The translations under genes and the position numbers were made by a program. The notes below the pieces were generated by a model. The model saw only the letters and a list, made by a program, of their open reading frames with translations. It had not been told where the DNA came from and did not search any database. This document shows positions 1-9,201 of a DNA stretch of 64,000 nt, piece after piece; position 1 is the first letter of the stretch; each line of letters opens with the position of its first letter. This DNA is from JAOUGY01 sp050329955 (GTDB lineage: Bacteria; Actinomycetota; Acidimicrobiia; Spongiisociales; ZC4RG35): positions 1 to 64,000 of the forward strand of contig JBHJOH010000077.1 of assembly GCA_050329955.1 (NCBI GenBank), in the 5' to 3' direction.

Positions 1-1131
1 GGTCAGCTCCGGCACGAGTGACAGCATCAGGGCGGCCACGCCGGCCACATGCGGTGCCGCGAAGCTGGTGCCGCTCCTGGGCGAGTGACCGCCGTCGAGA
101 TCGGCGGTCAGGATGAGGTCGCCCGGTGCCGCCAGGTCGACGTTGCCGGAGCCGTAGTTGGTGCCGGCGGCAGCCAGGTCGTCGCCGGTCGTCCAGGCGA
201 CGCCGAGAACGCCCTCTATCGACACCGGCGTCCACGGGCCGCTGGCATCGAGGTCGTTTCCGTTGTTCCCGGCGGCGGCCACCACCAGCACCCCTCGCTC
301 CAATGCGTGGGCGACCGCTGCGGTCACCAGCGGTTCGACGCCGGGCGCCCCGAGCGAGATGTTGATGACGTCGGCTCCGTTGTCGGCCGCATAGACGATC
401 GCCTCGGCCACGGCGTCGGCCGGACACCCGAACGAGGCACACGCCCTGACGGCCATGATCGACGCACCAGGAGCGACGCCCGTCATGCCGAAGCCGTCGG
501 AGCGGGCCGCCACCACCGATGCCACTGCGGTCCCGTGACCGACGGAGTCGACCGGTTCCCCCACCCCGTCCACGAAGTCCCATCCCCACCGGTCGTCGAC
601 GAATCCGTTGCCATCGTCGTCGACGCCGTTGCCGGCCACCTCGCCGCTGTTCTGCCACAGCGAGCCCACCAGCTCCGGAGAGGTGGGATCCACCCCGCTG
701 TCGATCACCGCCATCACCGTGCCGACACCCCGTGACCACTGCCAGGCCGGTACCACGTCGATGTCGGCACCGCTGGTGCCGCCCGCCTGGCCCGTGTTCC
801 GCAGCGCCCATTGGTCGGCGAAGAGTGGCTCATCGACCGGTTCGCCGAGCATGCGGTACATCACCATCGGCGAGACAGCCACCCCCAGGCGTGCCGAGAG
901 CGAGGCGGCCTGCTCGACCGGATCGCCCACCGGGGCGGTCTCGATGACCCGATGTCCCAGGACGGTGCCGGGCCTCGAATCACGGATGGAGGCGGCCGCC
1001 ACCCCCTCCGCAGGGATCTCGGGTGACTCGACCACAAAACGTCCGGGTACGTACTCGGGTGTCGTTGGAACCTGAGGAGTGGTCGTGATCAGTCCGGCGG
1101 TCATCACCGTCAGGGCCAGGAACAGATGCAT
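1..1131 (-). CDS. Subtilisin-like S8 serine protease, C-terminus beyond left edge
   Basis: Secreted or surface serine endopeptidase of the subtilase family. The visible 377 residues begin with a short hydrophobic N-terminus that could be a signal peptide and include the full catalytic triad: Asp144 in VIDSG, His199 in GHGTAVASV and Ser356 in GTSFAAPHVAG, with the oxyanion Asn in AAGNNGN between His and Ser. The reading frame is still open at base 1, so a C-terminal part, possibly a sorting or repeat domain, lies outside the window. The ATG at 1131 was chosen because a TAGGCT hexamer lies exactly 6 nt upstream, which fits a leaderless transcript. It is divergent from the SLH-protein genes on its right. 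The substrate cannot be inferred. Confidence 0.93.
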   Translation of the reverse strand, partial: MHLFLALTVMTAGLITTTPQVPTTPEYVPGRFVVESPEIPAEGVAAASIRDSRPGTVLGHRVIETAPVGDPVEQAASLSARLGVAVSPMVMYRMLGEPVDEPLFADQWALRNTGQAGGTSGADIDVVPAWQWSRGVGTVMAVIDSGVDPTSPELVGSLWQNSGEVAGNGVDDDGNGFVDDRWGWDFVDGVGEPVDSVGHGTAVASVVAARSDGFGMTGVAPGASIMAVRACASFGCPADAVAEAIVYAADNGADVINISLGAPGVEPLVTAAVAHALERGVLVVAAAGNNGNDLDASGPWTPVSIEGVLGVAWTTGDDLAAAGTNYGSGNVDLAAPGDLILTADLDGGHSPRSGTSFAAPHVAGVAALMLSLVPELT

Positions 1132-1137
1132 CCGCCG

Positions 1138-1143
1138 AGCCTA
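1138..1143 (-). promoter_or_regulatory. Putative -10 box of subtilase gene (TAGGCT)
   Basis: TAGGCT on the minus strand ends 6 nt before the ATG at 1131, so transcription would start at or next to the start codon. No clear -35 box is visible. The same geometry recurs at several other genes in the window. Confidence 0.4.
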
Positions 1144-1253
1144 TCGGTCTTCCCGGGTTGCGTTCCGGTCCGGTGCGGACGTGCGGTGTCGTGCGGCCCG
1201 AACTAGTCTGCCGGCGAGTGCGGGGAGTAGTTCCCCGCCGGTTTGGGGGAGAC

Positions 1254-2963
1254 ATGCGGAGAGGGATCATCACGCTCGGGCTGGTGGCAGCCATGGCGGT
1301 GTCGCTGGTGGCGGGGTCATTGGCGGCGGGGGCTGCGGAGCTGGAGCCGGGCGGCACATTCATCGACGACGATGGCTCGGTGCACGAGGGCAGCATCGAG
1401 GCGATTGCGGCGGCCGGCATCACCCGAAGCTGCAACCCGCCGGTGGGGGACCGGTTCTGTCCGTCGGACGCGGTGACCCGTGGCCAGATGGCCGCCTTCC
1501 TGGTGCGGGCACTGGAGTTGCCCGAGGCATCCGGCGACTCGTTCACCGATGACGACAACTCCGAGTTCGAGGGCGACATCGAGCGGCTCGCCGCCGCCGG
1601 AATCACCCGGGGATGCAGCCCCACCGCCTTCTGTCCCGATGACCCGATCACCCGTGGCCAGATGGCCGCCTTCCTTGTTCGTGCCTACGGGTATCTGACA
1701 TCCGACGAGGACCGCTTCACCGACGACGACAGCTCGGTCTTCGAGTCGGACATCAACGCCCTGGCCGCATCCGGCATCACCGTGGGCTGCGACGACGGAC
1801 TCTTCTGCCCGGACGACCGGGTGACCCGCGACCAGATGGCAACCTTCATCACCCGGGCCGAGGGTCTGACGCCGATCGTTCCTCCCAGCCGGCCGGAGGC
1901 GCGACTGGTGGAGGTGGCATCGGGCCTGAACACTCCCGTCCACGCCACGGCTCCGGGAGGCGACGACCGCCTGTTCATCGTTCAGAAGACCGGTGTGATC
2001 TCGATCCTCGACGGTGATTCGGTGCTGGCGGAGCCGTTCCTCGACATCTCGGCGGAGGTGGACGACAGTGGCAACGAGATGGGACTGCTGTCGATGGCGT
2101 TCCATCCGCAGTACTCCACCAACGGACGCTTCTTCGTGTACTACAGCCGGGCCGGTGGCAATGAGCATCATGTGAGTCGCATCGCCGAATACACGGTGTC
2201 GGCGGATGCCAACGTGGCCCAGACCACCGAACGTGAGATCCTCACCATCCCCCAGCCCTACTCGAACCACAACGGGGGCCACATCCTGTTCGGGCCCGAT
2301 GGCATGCTCTACATCGCCCTGGGCGATGGCGGCGGCGGCGGCGACCCCGACGACAACGGCCAGGATCGAGCCACGCTGCTCGGCTCGATTCTTCGGATCG
2401 ACATCGATTCGGCCGATCGGTACGCCATCCCCGCCACCAACCCCTATGTCGGGACGGCGGGGGAGGACGAGATCTGGGCGATCGGACTGCGCAACCCGTG
2501 GCGGATCTGGTTCGACGACGATCTTCTGTACGTGGCCGATGTCGGTCAGGGACAGCGCGAGGAGATCTCGGTCGTCGCAGCCGACGAACCAGGGGTCAAC
2601 TACGGATGGAACACGATGGAAGGGTCTATCTGTCACGATCCGGCGACGGGTTGTTCCACCAGTGGGCTCGAGCTTCCGCTCGTCGAGCACACCCATGCCA
2701 GCGGGTTCTGCTCGATCACCGGAGGGGTCGTGTACCGGGGTTCGGAACTTCCTCAGCTGCGGGGTCGATACCTCTACGCCGACCTGTGTGAGGGCCGTAT
2801 CCGCACGCTTCTCACCGACGGTGCATCGGTACTCGAGCAGGGGGACCTGACCGGCGACGTCGGTGAAGTGGGCGGCATCTGGTCGTTCGCGACCGATGGC
2901 CGCGGTGAGGTCTACGTGCTGCGGGGAAGCAACGGCACGGTGTTGAAGCTGTCGGCGGGATGA
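1254..2963 (+). CDS. Secreted SLH-repeat protein with PQQ-type sugar dehydrogenase propeller
   Basis: A 569-residue exported protein. A signal peptide (about residues 1-28, cleavage near AAGAA) is followed by three SLH-like repeats (about 32-205), each with an acidic FxDDD start, a GC or SC cysteine, FCP, and an RGQMAAFLVRA-type helix. From about 212 to the end is a glucose/sorbosone dehydrogenase-type beta propeller, with NHNGGHILFGPDGMLYIALG, GDPDDNGQ, LLGSILRIDID and GLRNPWRIWFD typical of soluble quinoprotein sugar dehydrogenases. The family oxidises sugars with PQQ; whether this member binds PQQ is not shown. The ATG at 1254 follows GGGGGAGA and precedes the signal peptide; an in-frame upstream extension has no signal sequence. 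Its stop overlaps the next start (ATGA), so the two genes are probably translationally coupled. Confidence 0.9.
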   Translation: MRRGIITLGLVAAMAVSLVAGSLAAGAAELEPGGTFIDDDGSVHEGSIEAIAAAGITRSCNPPVGDRFCPSDAVTRGQMAAFLVRALELPEASGDSFTDDDNSEFEGDIERLAAAGITRGCSPTAFCPDDPITRGQMAAFLVRAYGYLTSDEDRFTDDDSSVFESDINALAASGITVGCDDGLFCPDDRVTRDQMATFITRAEGLTPIVPPSRPEARLVEVASGLNTPVHATAPGGDDRLFIVQKTGVISILDGDSVLAEPFLDISAEVDDSGNEMGLLSMAFHPQYSTNGRFFVYYSRAGGNEHHVSRIAEYTVSADANVAQTTEREILTIPQPYSNHNGGHILFGPDGMLYIALGDGGGGGDPDDNGQDRATLLGSILRIDIDSADRYAIPATNPYVGTAGEDEIWAIGLRNPWRIWFDDDLLYVADVGQGQREEISVVAADEPGVNYGWNTMEGSICHDPATGCSTSGLELPLVEHTHASGFCSITGGVVYRGSELPQLRGRYLYADLCEGRIRTLLTDGASVLEQGDLTGDVGEVGGIWSFATDGRGEVYVLRGSNGTVLKLSAG

Positions 2964-4999
2964 GACGTTCGGGAGGGGTCGACAGCACGGTTCCGGGTTG
3001 CGGGCTCCTGGCGGGAGTCGTGATCGCGGCTCTCGTCATGGCGGTCGTTCCGGCGCCGCAGGTACTGGCCTCGTCGGACGCCGCCGTGAGATGGACGTCG
3101 TTCTCGGAGTCCACCAGCTGCGGCGTCGCCTACACCGGGACACCGATCATGTCGCGCACCGGCGCCCTCCCCGACTCCGAGCTGGTGCTCGGCCCGCTCG
3201 GCGGATACTTCGGTCGCTCGGTCCGGGCAGTGCGGGCCCAACAGGTCTTCTGGACGGTCCCCATGAGCGGGGGAAGACGGGTGCTGGTGCATCGGCTGGC
3301 GTTGCCCGCCTTCCAGCAGGTGAGCGAGAACCTCGCCGCCGAAGCGGCTGCCGGCCGGAACTACACCATCACGAGCGCGGCCGCTTTCGTCCCCCGCACC
3401 ATCGGCGGTGCCCGGCAGATGAGTCGCCACACACTCGGGATCTCGATCGACATCAACCCCTCCCGCAACCCGTACTCCGCCGACCCCGACCGGTTGATCA
3501 CCGACTTCCCCGACTGGTTCGTGGACGCCTGGCGGGATGCCGGATTCTGCTGGGGCGGTGACTGGGAGACGGCGAAGGACGCCATGCACTTCTCCTGGAT
3601 GGGTCCGGCACCCGGGTCGGGGGATGGGCTCGCAGTCGTCGAGCCGCTGGGCGAGGTGGTGCCCTTTGCGCAGGCGGCGCGCTATCCCACCGCCTTTGGG
3701 GATCTGGCGGGCGAGCGAACCATGCTGCTGGCTGACATGGGCGGGTTCGGCGCTGTCGATGTGGCTTCGCTCCGTCCCCACCCGGCAGGGGCGGTGCTCG
3801 ATGTGATCCCGGGTAGGTCGGCGTTCTCGGCATGTTCCCATTACCGGTGGTTCATTCCCGAGGATCTTGGCGGGGCACCCCTCGTCGCCATGGGCGACCT
3901 CGACGGCGACTCGCGCACCGATCTGGTGACGATCGACGATGCCGGCGTGATGACGGTGGTACCGCGGGCCGGTGGATTCGGTGAGCCCACCTCGACCACG
4001 ATCGATCTTCCCGCCGAGGCGGTGGCCATCACCATCGGCGATCTCGACGGCGACCGGCGCGGCGAGGTCTTCGTGGCTGCAGCCGACGGAACGGTGCACG
4101 TCTTCGATCGGACCGGTGCCGAGGTCGACCTCATCACGCTTCCCGCTCCGGCGACGGACCTCACGATCGGCGACAGGGACGGGGACGGCGTCGTCGAGCT
4201 GTTCGCTCACCTGGGCGACGGTGTGGTGTCGATCGTGGGACTGGACGGCACCGAGCTCGAACGGGCCACGCTTTCCGGCTCCGGGTCGGTTGCACTGGGA
4301 GCGGCCGATCAGGACGGCGACGGGCGGTCGGATATCAGCTGGCTGGTGGCGGACGGCGAGCTGTCGGTTGCGGTGGGCAACACCTCCACCGGTCGTTCGG
4401 TGGGTTCCTGGTGGATCGACCCGAACTACGAATGCGACGACGACGGGGTGCCCCTGGAGTGGAGTGGGACCTTCCACGACGACGATGACTCGGAGTTCGA
4501 GGGCGACATCGAACGGGTCGCCGAACTGGGCATCCCCCGGGGATGCAACCCGCCGTTCGCCGATGCCTTCTGCCCCCGTGATCGCGTGACCCGCGGTCAG
4601 ATGGCGGCGTTCCTGGTTCGTTTGTTCTCGCTCCCTCCGACCGACCAGGACTTCTTCTCCGACGACGAGTCCTCCGAGTTCGGGGACGACATCAACCGGC
4701 TGGCGGCCGCCGGTATCACGGCGGGGTGCACGGCATCGTCATACTGTCCAGGCGAACCGGTCACCCGGGGGCAGATGGCCGCCTTCCTGGCCCGGGGCCT
4801 GGGCCTGTCGGGTGACACTTCGCAGAACCGCTTCGACGACGATGACCAATCAGTATTCGAGGACCAGATCGAGTTGCTGGCCGAGGCGGGTGTCACCAAG
4901 GGGTGTGATCCGCCCCGGAACGGGAGCTTCTGCCCCGAGGCGCAGATCAGCAGGGGGCAGATGGCCGCCTTCCTGGGTCGGGCGACCCTGATCGAATGA
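2960..4999 (+). CDS. Secreted M15-type peptidase with FG-GAP-like and SLH-like repeats
   Basis: A 679-residue exported protein with a signal peptide (about 1-38). Residues about 60-215 match the D-Ala-D-Ala carboxypeptidase / L-Ala-D-Glu peptidase fold of family M15: SRHTLGISIDINP supplies zinc ligands His157 and Asp164, and KDAMHFSW supplies His210. Residues about 225-480 carry FG-GAP/VCBS-like calcium-binding blade motifs (GDLDGDSRTD, GDLDGDRRGE, DQDGDGRSD). Three SLH-like repeats fill the C-terminus. The likely role is trimming peptidoglycan stem peptides while held at the cell wall. The ATG overlaps the previous stop by 4 nt. The SLH block is C-terminal here but N-terminal in the preceding protein. 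Confidence 0.88.
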   Translation: MRRSGGVDSTVPGCGLLAGVVIAALVMAVVPAPQVLASSDAAVRWTSFSESTSCGVAYTGTPIMSRTGALPDSELVLGPLGGYFGRSVRAVRAQQVFWTVPMSGGRRVLVHRLALPAFQQVSENLAAEAAAGRNYTITSAAAFVPRTIGGARQMSRHTLGISIDINPSRNPYSADPDRLITDFPDWFVDAWRDAGFCWGGDWETAKDAMHFSWMGPAPGSGDGLAVVEPLGEVVPFAQAARYPTAFGDLAGERTMLLADMGGFGAVDVASLRPHPAGAVLDVIPGRSAFSACSHYRWFIPEDLGGAPLVAMGDLDGDSRTDLVTIDDAGVMTVVPRAGGFGEPTSTTIDLPAEAVAITIGDLDGDRRGEVFVAAADGTVHVFDRTGAEVDLITLPAPATDLTIGDRDGDGVVELFAHLGDGVVSIVGLDGTELERATLSGSGSVALGAADQDGDGRSDISWLVADGELSVAVGNTSTGRSVGSWWIDPNYECDDDGVPLEWSGTFHDDDDSEFEGDIERVAELGIPRGCNPPFADAFCPRDRVTRGQMAAFLVRLFSLPPTDQDFFSDDESSEFGDDINRLAAAGITAGCTASSYCPGEPVTRGQMAAFLARGLGLSGDTSQNRFDDDDQSVFEDQIELLAEAGVTKGCDPPRNGSFCPEAQISRGQMAAFLGRATLIE

Positions 5000-5050
5000 A
5001 TCCTCACTGGCCACTCCAGTTTCGAAGCCGAGAAAACCGATGACCATTAC

Positions 5051-6823
5051 ATGACACAGAGGAAATCGCTCATCCTCGCCGCATTGACGGCTCTGCTCGT
5101 GGTCCCATTGGGGGCCGCCCCGGCCGCGGCGGCAGAGGATCCCGTTTGGATTCTGGAGGGCGCCGGTTGGGGCCACGGCGTGGGGATGTCCCAGTACGGG
5201 GCGTACGGCATGGCGCTGGAGGGAGCCACGTCGGCGGAGATCATCGACCACTTCTATTCCGGTGCCTTCATCGACGACCTTCCCAACCGCTCGCTGCCGA
5301 CGTGGTGGTCGGCGCCCTATCCGCTCACCGTGGGGCTCGAACAGGACGTGACCTCGGTGACCGTCAAGGCGATCAACGGAGCGATCGAACTGTGTCAGTA
5401 CTCCGGAGAGACCGGCTGCTCGCCCCGGGTGATTCCGGCCAATGACACCGTGACCATCTCGGGAGACGGCGCGGCATGCACGGTTTCGGGTGCCGCCACG
5501 ACTTCCGGGTCATGTGAGATCGCGGTCTCCTGGGATCAGGACGGGTCGACCCGGGTCAAAGTTGGTGCCACCGAGTACGCCCACGGAACGCTCCGGCTCG
5601 AAGGGGACGGCAACGGCGAGCTGAACGTGGTGCTCGACATCGAGCTCGAGCGGTACCTGCGCGGGATCGCCGAGATGCCTGGGAGCTGGTCGCCGGCCGC
5701 GCTGGAGGCTCAAGCCATCGCCGCCCGCAACTACGCCGTCCGTCGGGTACTCGACACCAGCAACTCCTCGGGCGATCCCACCCGGGCCTGTGGGTGTCAC
5801 CTGTACGACACGATCTTCGACCAGGTCTACGCCGGCTGGAGCAAGGAGGGCATCTCTCCGAATCCGTGGCTGAACGCAGTCGAGGCGACGGCCGGGGACG
5901 TTGCCGTCCATCCGTCCACTGACCGGGTGTTCAGCGCCTACTACTCGTCGTCGTCCGGAGGCGCCACCGAGGACAATGAGTCGGTGTGGGGCGGCACGCC
6001 GCTGCAGTTCCTTCGTTCGGTCGGCGACCCTTGGTCGATCAGCGACGCAGTCAAGAACCCCTATGCCGACTGGGAGGTCTCGCTCACCTCGTCACGTATC
6101 GCCTCGATCCTGGGGTGGGACTCGGTGTCCGGGGTGACGCTCATCAAGGAGCCCCCCGGTGCGACGATTCGCTTCGAGGGTGTCGATGGTGGAAACGCGG
6201 TCACGACGGACATGCGTGGTGACGAACTGCGGACGACGTTCGATCTCCGCTCGCCGCGGGTGGAAGCGGTGATCGCCCCGTACGACTTCCGCGATGTCGG
6301 CAGCTCGGTGCACCGCGACGCGATCACCTACATCTCCGATCTCGGCATCACCAAGGGCTGCAACCCGCCCGGCAACGACAGGTTCTGTCCCGAAGAGCTG
6401 GTGACGCGCGGTCAGATGGCGGCGTTCCTGGTCCGGGCGCTGACGCTCCCGCAGGGAGAGCCGAGTGGGTTCAGCGACATGGGCCGTTCGGTCTTCGCAT
6501 CCGATGTCGACCGGTTGGTCGGGGCCGGGATCACCCGGGGGTGCAACCCGCCGGCCAACGATCGGTACTGTCCCGATCGGACCGTCACTCGCGGTCAGAT
6601 GGCGGCGTTCCTGGTGAGAGCCTTCGGGTACTCCGAGGTGGGCGACGTGGACTTCGAGGACGACGACGGTTCGGAGTTCGAGGCGGATATCGCCCGGCTC
6701 GCCACTGCCGGTGTCACGCTGGGGTGCAATCCTCCGGACAACGACCTCTTCTGCCCCGATCAACCCATGACCCGGGCCGAGATGGCCACCTTCCTGATGA
6801 GGGCGCTCCAACGATCGGGATGA
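5051..6823 (+). CDS. Secreted SpoIID/LytB-domain protein with SLH-like repeats
   Basis: A 590-residue exported protein with signal peptide MTQRKSLILAALTALLVVPL and cleavage near residue 28. The middle is a SpoIID/LytB domain, with WGHGVGMSQYGAYGMA near the N-terminus of the mature protein and the core LERYLRGIAEMPGSW followed by ALEAQAIAARNYAVRR. SpoIID proteins are lytic transglycosylases acting on denuded glycan, and LytB-type relatives modify amidase activity. Three SLH-like repeats occupy about residues 415-590. It is the third consecutive gene with this anchoring module. A 51-nt gap separates it from the M15 gene, and the order suggests co-transcription. Confidence 0.88.
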   Translation: MTQRKSLILAALTALLVVPLGAAPAAAAEDPVWILEGAGWGHGVGMSQYGAYGMALEGATSAEIIDHFYSGAFIDDLPNRSLPTWWSAPYPLTVGLEQDVTSVTVKAINGAIELCQYSGETGCSPRVIPANDTVTISGDGAACTVSGAATTSGSCEIAVSWDQDGSTRVKVGATEYAHGTLRLEGDGNGELNVVLDIELERYLRGIAEMPGSWSPAALEAQAIAARNYAVRRVLDTSNSSGDPTRACGCHLYDTIFDQVYAGWSKEGISPNPWLNAVEATAGDVAVHPSTDRVFSAYYSSSSGGATEDNESVWGGTPLQFLRSVGDPWSISDAVKNPYADWEVSLTSSRIASILGWDSVSGVTLIKEPPGATIRFEGVDGGNAVTTDMRGDELRTTFDLRSPRVEAVIAPYDFRDVGSSVHRDAITYISDLGITKGCNPPGNDRFCPEELVTRGQMAAFLVRALTLPQGEPSGFSDMGRSVFASDVDRLVGAGITRGCNPPANDRYCPDRTVTRGQMAAFLVRAFGYSEVGDVDFEDDDGSEFEADIARLATAGVTLGCNPPDNDLFCPDQPMTRAEMATFLMRALQRSG

Positions 6824-6825
6824 TC

Positions 6826-6854
6826 GGTATCATCCCGTCCTCCGAATGGAGGAC
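6826..6854 (+). promoter_or_regulatory. Promoter-like TATCAT and hairpin that covers the ribosome-binding site
   Basis: TATCAT at 6826-6831 resembles a -10 box. A 7-bp perfect hairpin follows (GTCCTCC at 6837-6843, loop GAAT, GGAGGAC at 6848-6854), and its 3' arm contains the Shine-Dalgarno GGAGG of the gene starting at GTG 6857. Folding would hide the ribosome-binding site. Confidence 0.45.
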
Positions 6855-6856
6855 CT

Positions 6857-8152
6857 GTGACCGATCCGATCGACTTCTTCTCTGAGCAGCGGTGGACCCT
6901 CGGTGTGGTGGGCTTGGGGTACGTCGGCCTGCCGTTGGCAGTGACGGCGGCCGAGAAGGGGCTTGGTGTCATCGGGTTCGACGTGTCCGCCGCCCGTGCC
7001 GATGCCCTCATGGCTGGTTCCTCCCACGTCGAGGACGTCTCCGATGCGGAGCTGGCTTCGGCGCTGGCTACCGGGGCGCTGTTCACGGCTGACGCCGCCA
7101 ATCTGGCGCGAGCCGACGCCGTCATCATCTGCGTGCCGAGCCCCCTCGGACGCAACCGGCAGCCGGACCTCTCCTTCATCGAGGCGGCTGCCGCCACGGT
7201 CGAGGCGATCGCCCGACCCGGCCAGCTGATCTCGCTCGAGTCCACCACCTACCCCGGGACCACCGAGGACATCATCCTCCCGGCGGTACAACGGGCCGGA
7301 CTGGAGCTGGATCGTGACGTGTGGGTGGTGTTCTCACCCGAGCGGGTGTCCCCCGGCGATGTGATGAAGACCGGCGACATCCCCAAGATCGTGGGCGGTA
7401 TCACCCCGATGTCATCAGAAGTGGGCGCCGCCGCCTACCGACGGGTGGTGAGCTCGGTTCACCCCGTGTCTTCGGCTCGCGCCGCCGAGATGGCCAAGCT
7501 GCTCGAGAACACCTACCGCGCCGTCAACATCGGTCTCATCAACGAGATGGCGCAGCTGGCCAACAAGCTCGACATCGACATCTGGGAGGTGGTCGAGGCC
7601 GCCGCCACCAAGCCGTTCGGGTTCCAGCCCTTCTCTCCGGGTCCCGGGGTCGGCGGCCACTGCATTCCACTCGATCCGCAGTATCTGGCCTGGCGGGCCC
7701 GCGAAGCGGGTTTCGCCACCCGGGTCATCGATGTGGCCGAGCAGGTCAATACCATGATGCCGGCCTACAACGCCGATCGGGTCGCCGACATCCTCAACGA
7801 GCGTGGGCTGCCCGTCCACGGAACCCCCATCCTCGGCGTCGGCATCGCCTACAAGCCTGACATCGCCGACGACCGGGAATCGGCTTCGCTCGACGTGCTG
7901 GCCGATCTCCGCAAACGCGGCGCCAAGGTCTCGGTGATGGACCCGCTCATCGGGGACGATCGCATCCGTCGACACGGATACGAACCGGTGGGGCAAGGCG
8001 CCGACCTCTCCGGGTTCGCCCTGGCCGCGGTGTTGTGCGACCACGACGTGATCGACTTCGCGGCCCTGGCCGCAGCGGTGCCGGTGGTGTTCGACGCCCG
8101 CGGCGCCTATCGGAAGCGCAAGATCGACGCCGACAACGTGATAGCCCTGTGA
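6857..8152 (+). CDS. Nucleotide-sugar dehydrogenase, UDP-HexNAc (WecC/WbpA-like) type
   Basis: A 431-residue cytoplasmic NAD-dependent four-electron dehydrogenase that oxidises the C6 alcohol of a UDP-sugar to the carboxylate. The Rossmann motif is GVVGLGYVGLPL (Gly19, Gly21, Gly24), followed by SLESTTYPGTT and the catalytic cysteine Cys269 in GVGGHCIPLDPQYL. GGHCIPxDP is typical of the UDP-N-acetyl-hexosamine branch, whereas the second dehydrogenase at 25967 has GGSCFPKD. The start is GTG with a good Shine-Dalgarno. It opens the polysaccharide cluster and overlaps the next glycosyltransferase by 4 nt. The exact sugar is not determined. Confidence 0.92.
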   Translation: MTDPIDFFSEQRWTLGVVGLGYVGLPLAVTAAEKGLGVIGFDVSAARADALMAGSSHVEDVSDAELASALATGALFTADAANLARADAVIICVPSPLGRNRQPDLSFIEAAAATVEAIARPGQLISLESTTYPGTTEDIILPAVQRAGLELDRDVWVVFSPERVSPGDVMKTGDIPKIVGGITPMSSEVGAAAYRRVVSSVHPVSSARAAEMAKLLENTYRAVNIGLINEMAQLANKLDIDIWEVVEAAATKPFGFQPFSPGPGVGGHCIPLDPQYLAWRAREAGFATRVIDVAEQVNTMMPAYNADRVADILNERGLPVHGTPILGVGIAYKPDIADDRESASLDVLADLRKRGAKVSVMDPLIGDDRIRRHGYEPVGQGADLSGFALAAVLCDHDVIDFAALAAAVPVVFDARGAYRKRKIDADNVIAL

Positions 8153-9201
8153 CGAGGCGGGGGCTCGTCGTCACGACGGTGCATCATCCTGATGACAACC
8201 GGATCCGCGAGAAAACCATCCGAGCGCTGGGCGAACGGTTTCTGGTCGAGTTCGCTGCCCGGGAGCCGGGGCCGAGCGATTCGAGCGGATTGACGTGGAT
8301 TCCGCTACCGGGTGGTCGGCTGCGACGAAACGTGGCGGCATGGCGTCTCGTGCTGACCCGGCCGGCCGATGTCATCTCGATCCACGATCCCGAGTTGCTC
8401 CCGTTGGGGGTGGTGGCGCGACTGGTACGCCGACGTCCGGTGGTGTTCGACATGCACGAGGACGTGCCCAACCAGATCCTGACCAAGGCGTGGATCCCGT
8501 TCGTGCTGCGACCGCTGATCTCGGCGCTGTCGCGTCTCGTCCTGCGGGTGTCCGAAGGCGTGCTGACCTTCACCCTGGCCGAGGACAGCTACTCCCGCCA
8601 GCTGCGATCCAGCCATCCTGTCATCGCCAACCATCCTGAGGTGGACTCGCTCCCCCGGGTGGGACCTGACAGGCACGGCATCATCTACGTCGGCTCGGTG
8701 AGCGAGGAACGTGGTCTGGTGGATGCCGTGCGGGCCGGCGCCGCGGTAGGTGTGCCGCTCACGGTGGTCGGCCCGGTATCCGATGAGCTCGCCCTCCGGA
8801 TGCGCCGGATCGCCGCCGAATGCGGAGGATCGGTCAACCTGACCGGTCGCCTCCCGCATGGCGAGGCGATGGAGCTGGTGTCGCGTTCGGCAGTGGCCTT
8901 GTCGCCTCTCCACGACCTACCCAACTACCGGTACTCGATCCCCACCAAGGTGCTGGAGTATCTGGCCATCGGCGTGCCCGTGGCTGCTTCTGATCTCCCT
9001 GCCACGCGAGCGGTGACCGAGGGTCTGCAGGCTGTGTTCCTCCATCGACCCGGCGACGTCGATTCGATGGTGGTGGCGGTGCGCCAGGCGCTGTCTCCCG
9101 AGACCGCCGGGCTGGCCGAGGGTCAGGTCGATGCGGTGAGGTCGCGGTTCCGTTGGCCGGCCGGCCGGCTGGTGGCGATCTACGAGGATCTGTGCCGCTG
9201 A
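8149..9201 (+). CDS. Glycosyltransferase, GT-B fold (GT4-like)
   Basis: A 350-residue protein with the two Rossmann halves of a GT-B transferase: an acceptor half with DVISIHDPELLPLG and VVFDMHEDVPNQ, and a donor half with IIYVGSVSEERGL and PTKVLEYLAIGVPVAASDLP, where the Glu matches the E-x7-E region of family GT4. It should transfer a sugar from a nucleotide donor to a growing surface glycan on the cytoplasmic side. The GTG start at 8149 overlaps the dehydrogenase stop (GTGA), so a longer upstream extension inside that gene is unlikely. Its last 22 nt overlap the convergent GT2 gene. Confidence 0.87.
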   Translation: MTRRGLVVTTVHHPDDNRIREKTIRALGERFLVEFAAREPGPSDSSGLTWIPLPGGRLRRNVAAWRLVLTRPADVISIHDPELLPLGVVARLVRRRPVVFDMHEDVPNQILTKAWIPFVLRPLISALSRLVLRVSEGVLTFTLAEDSYSRQLRSSHPVIANHPEVDSLPRVGPDRHGIIYVGSVSEERGLVDAVRAGAAVGVPLTVVGPVSDELALRMRRIAAECGGSVNLTGRLPHGEAMELVSRSAVALSPLHDLPNYRYSIPTKVLEYLAIGVPVAASDLPATRAVTEGLQAVFLHRPGDVDSMVVAVRQALSPETAGLAEGQVDAVRSRFRWPAGRLVAIYEDLCR

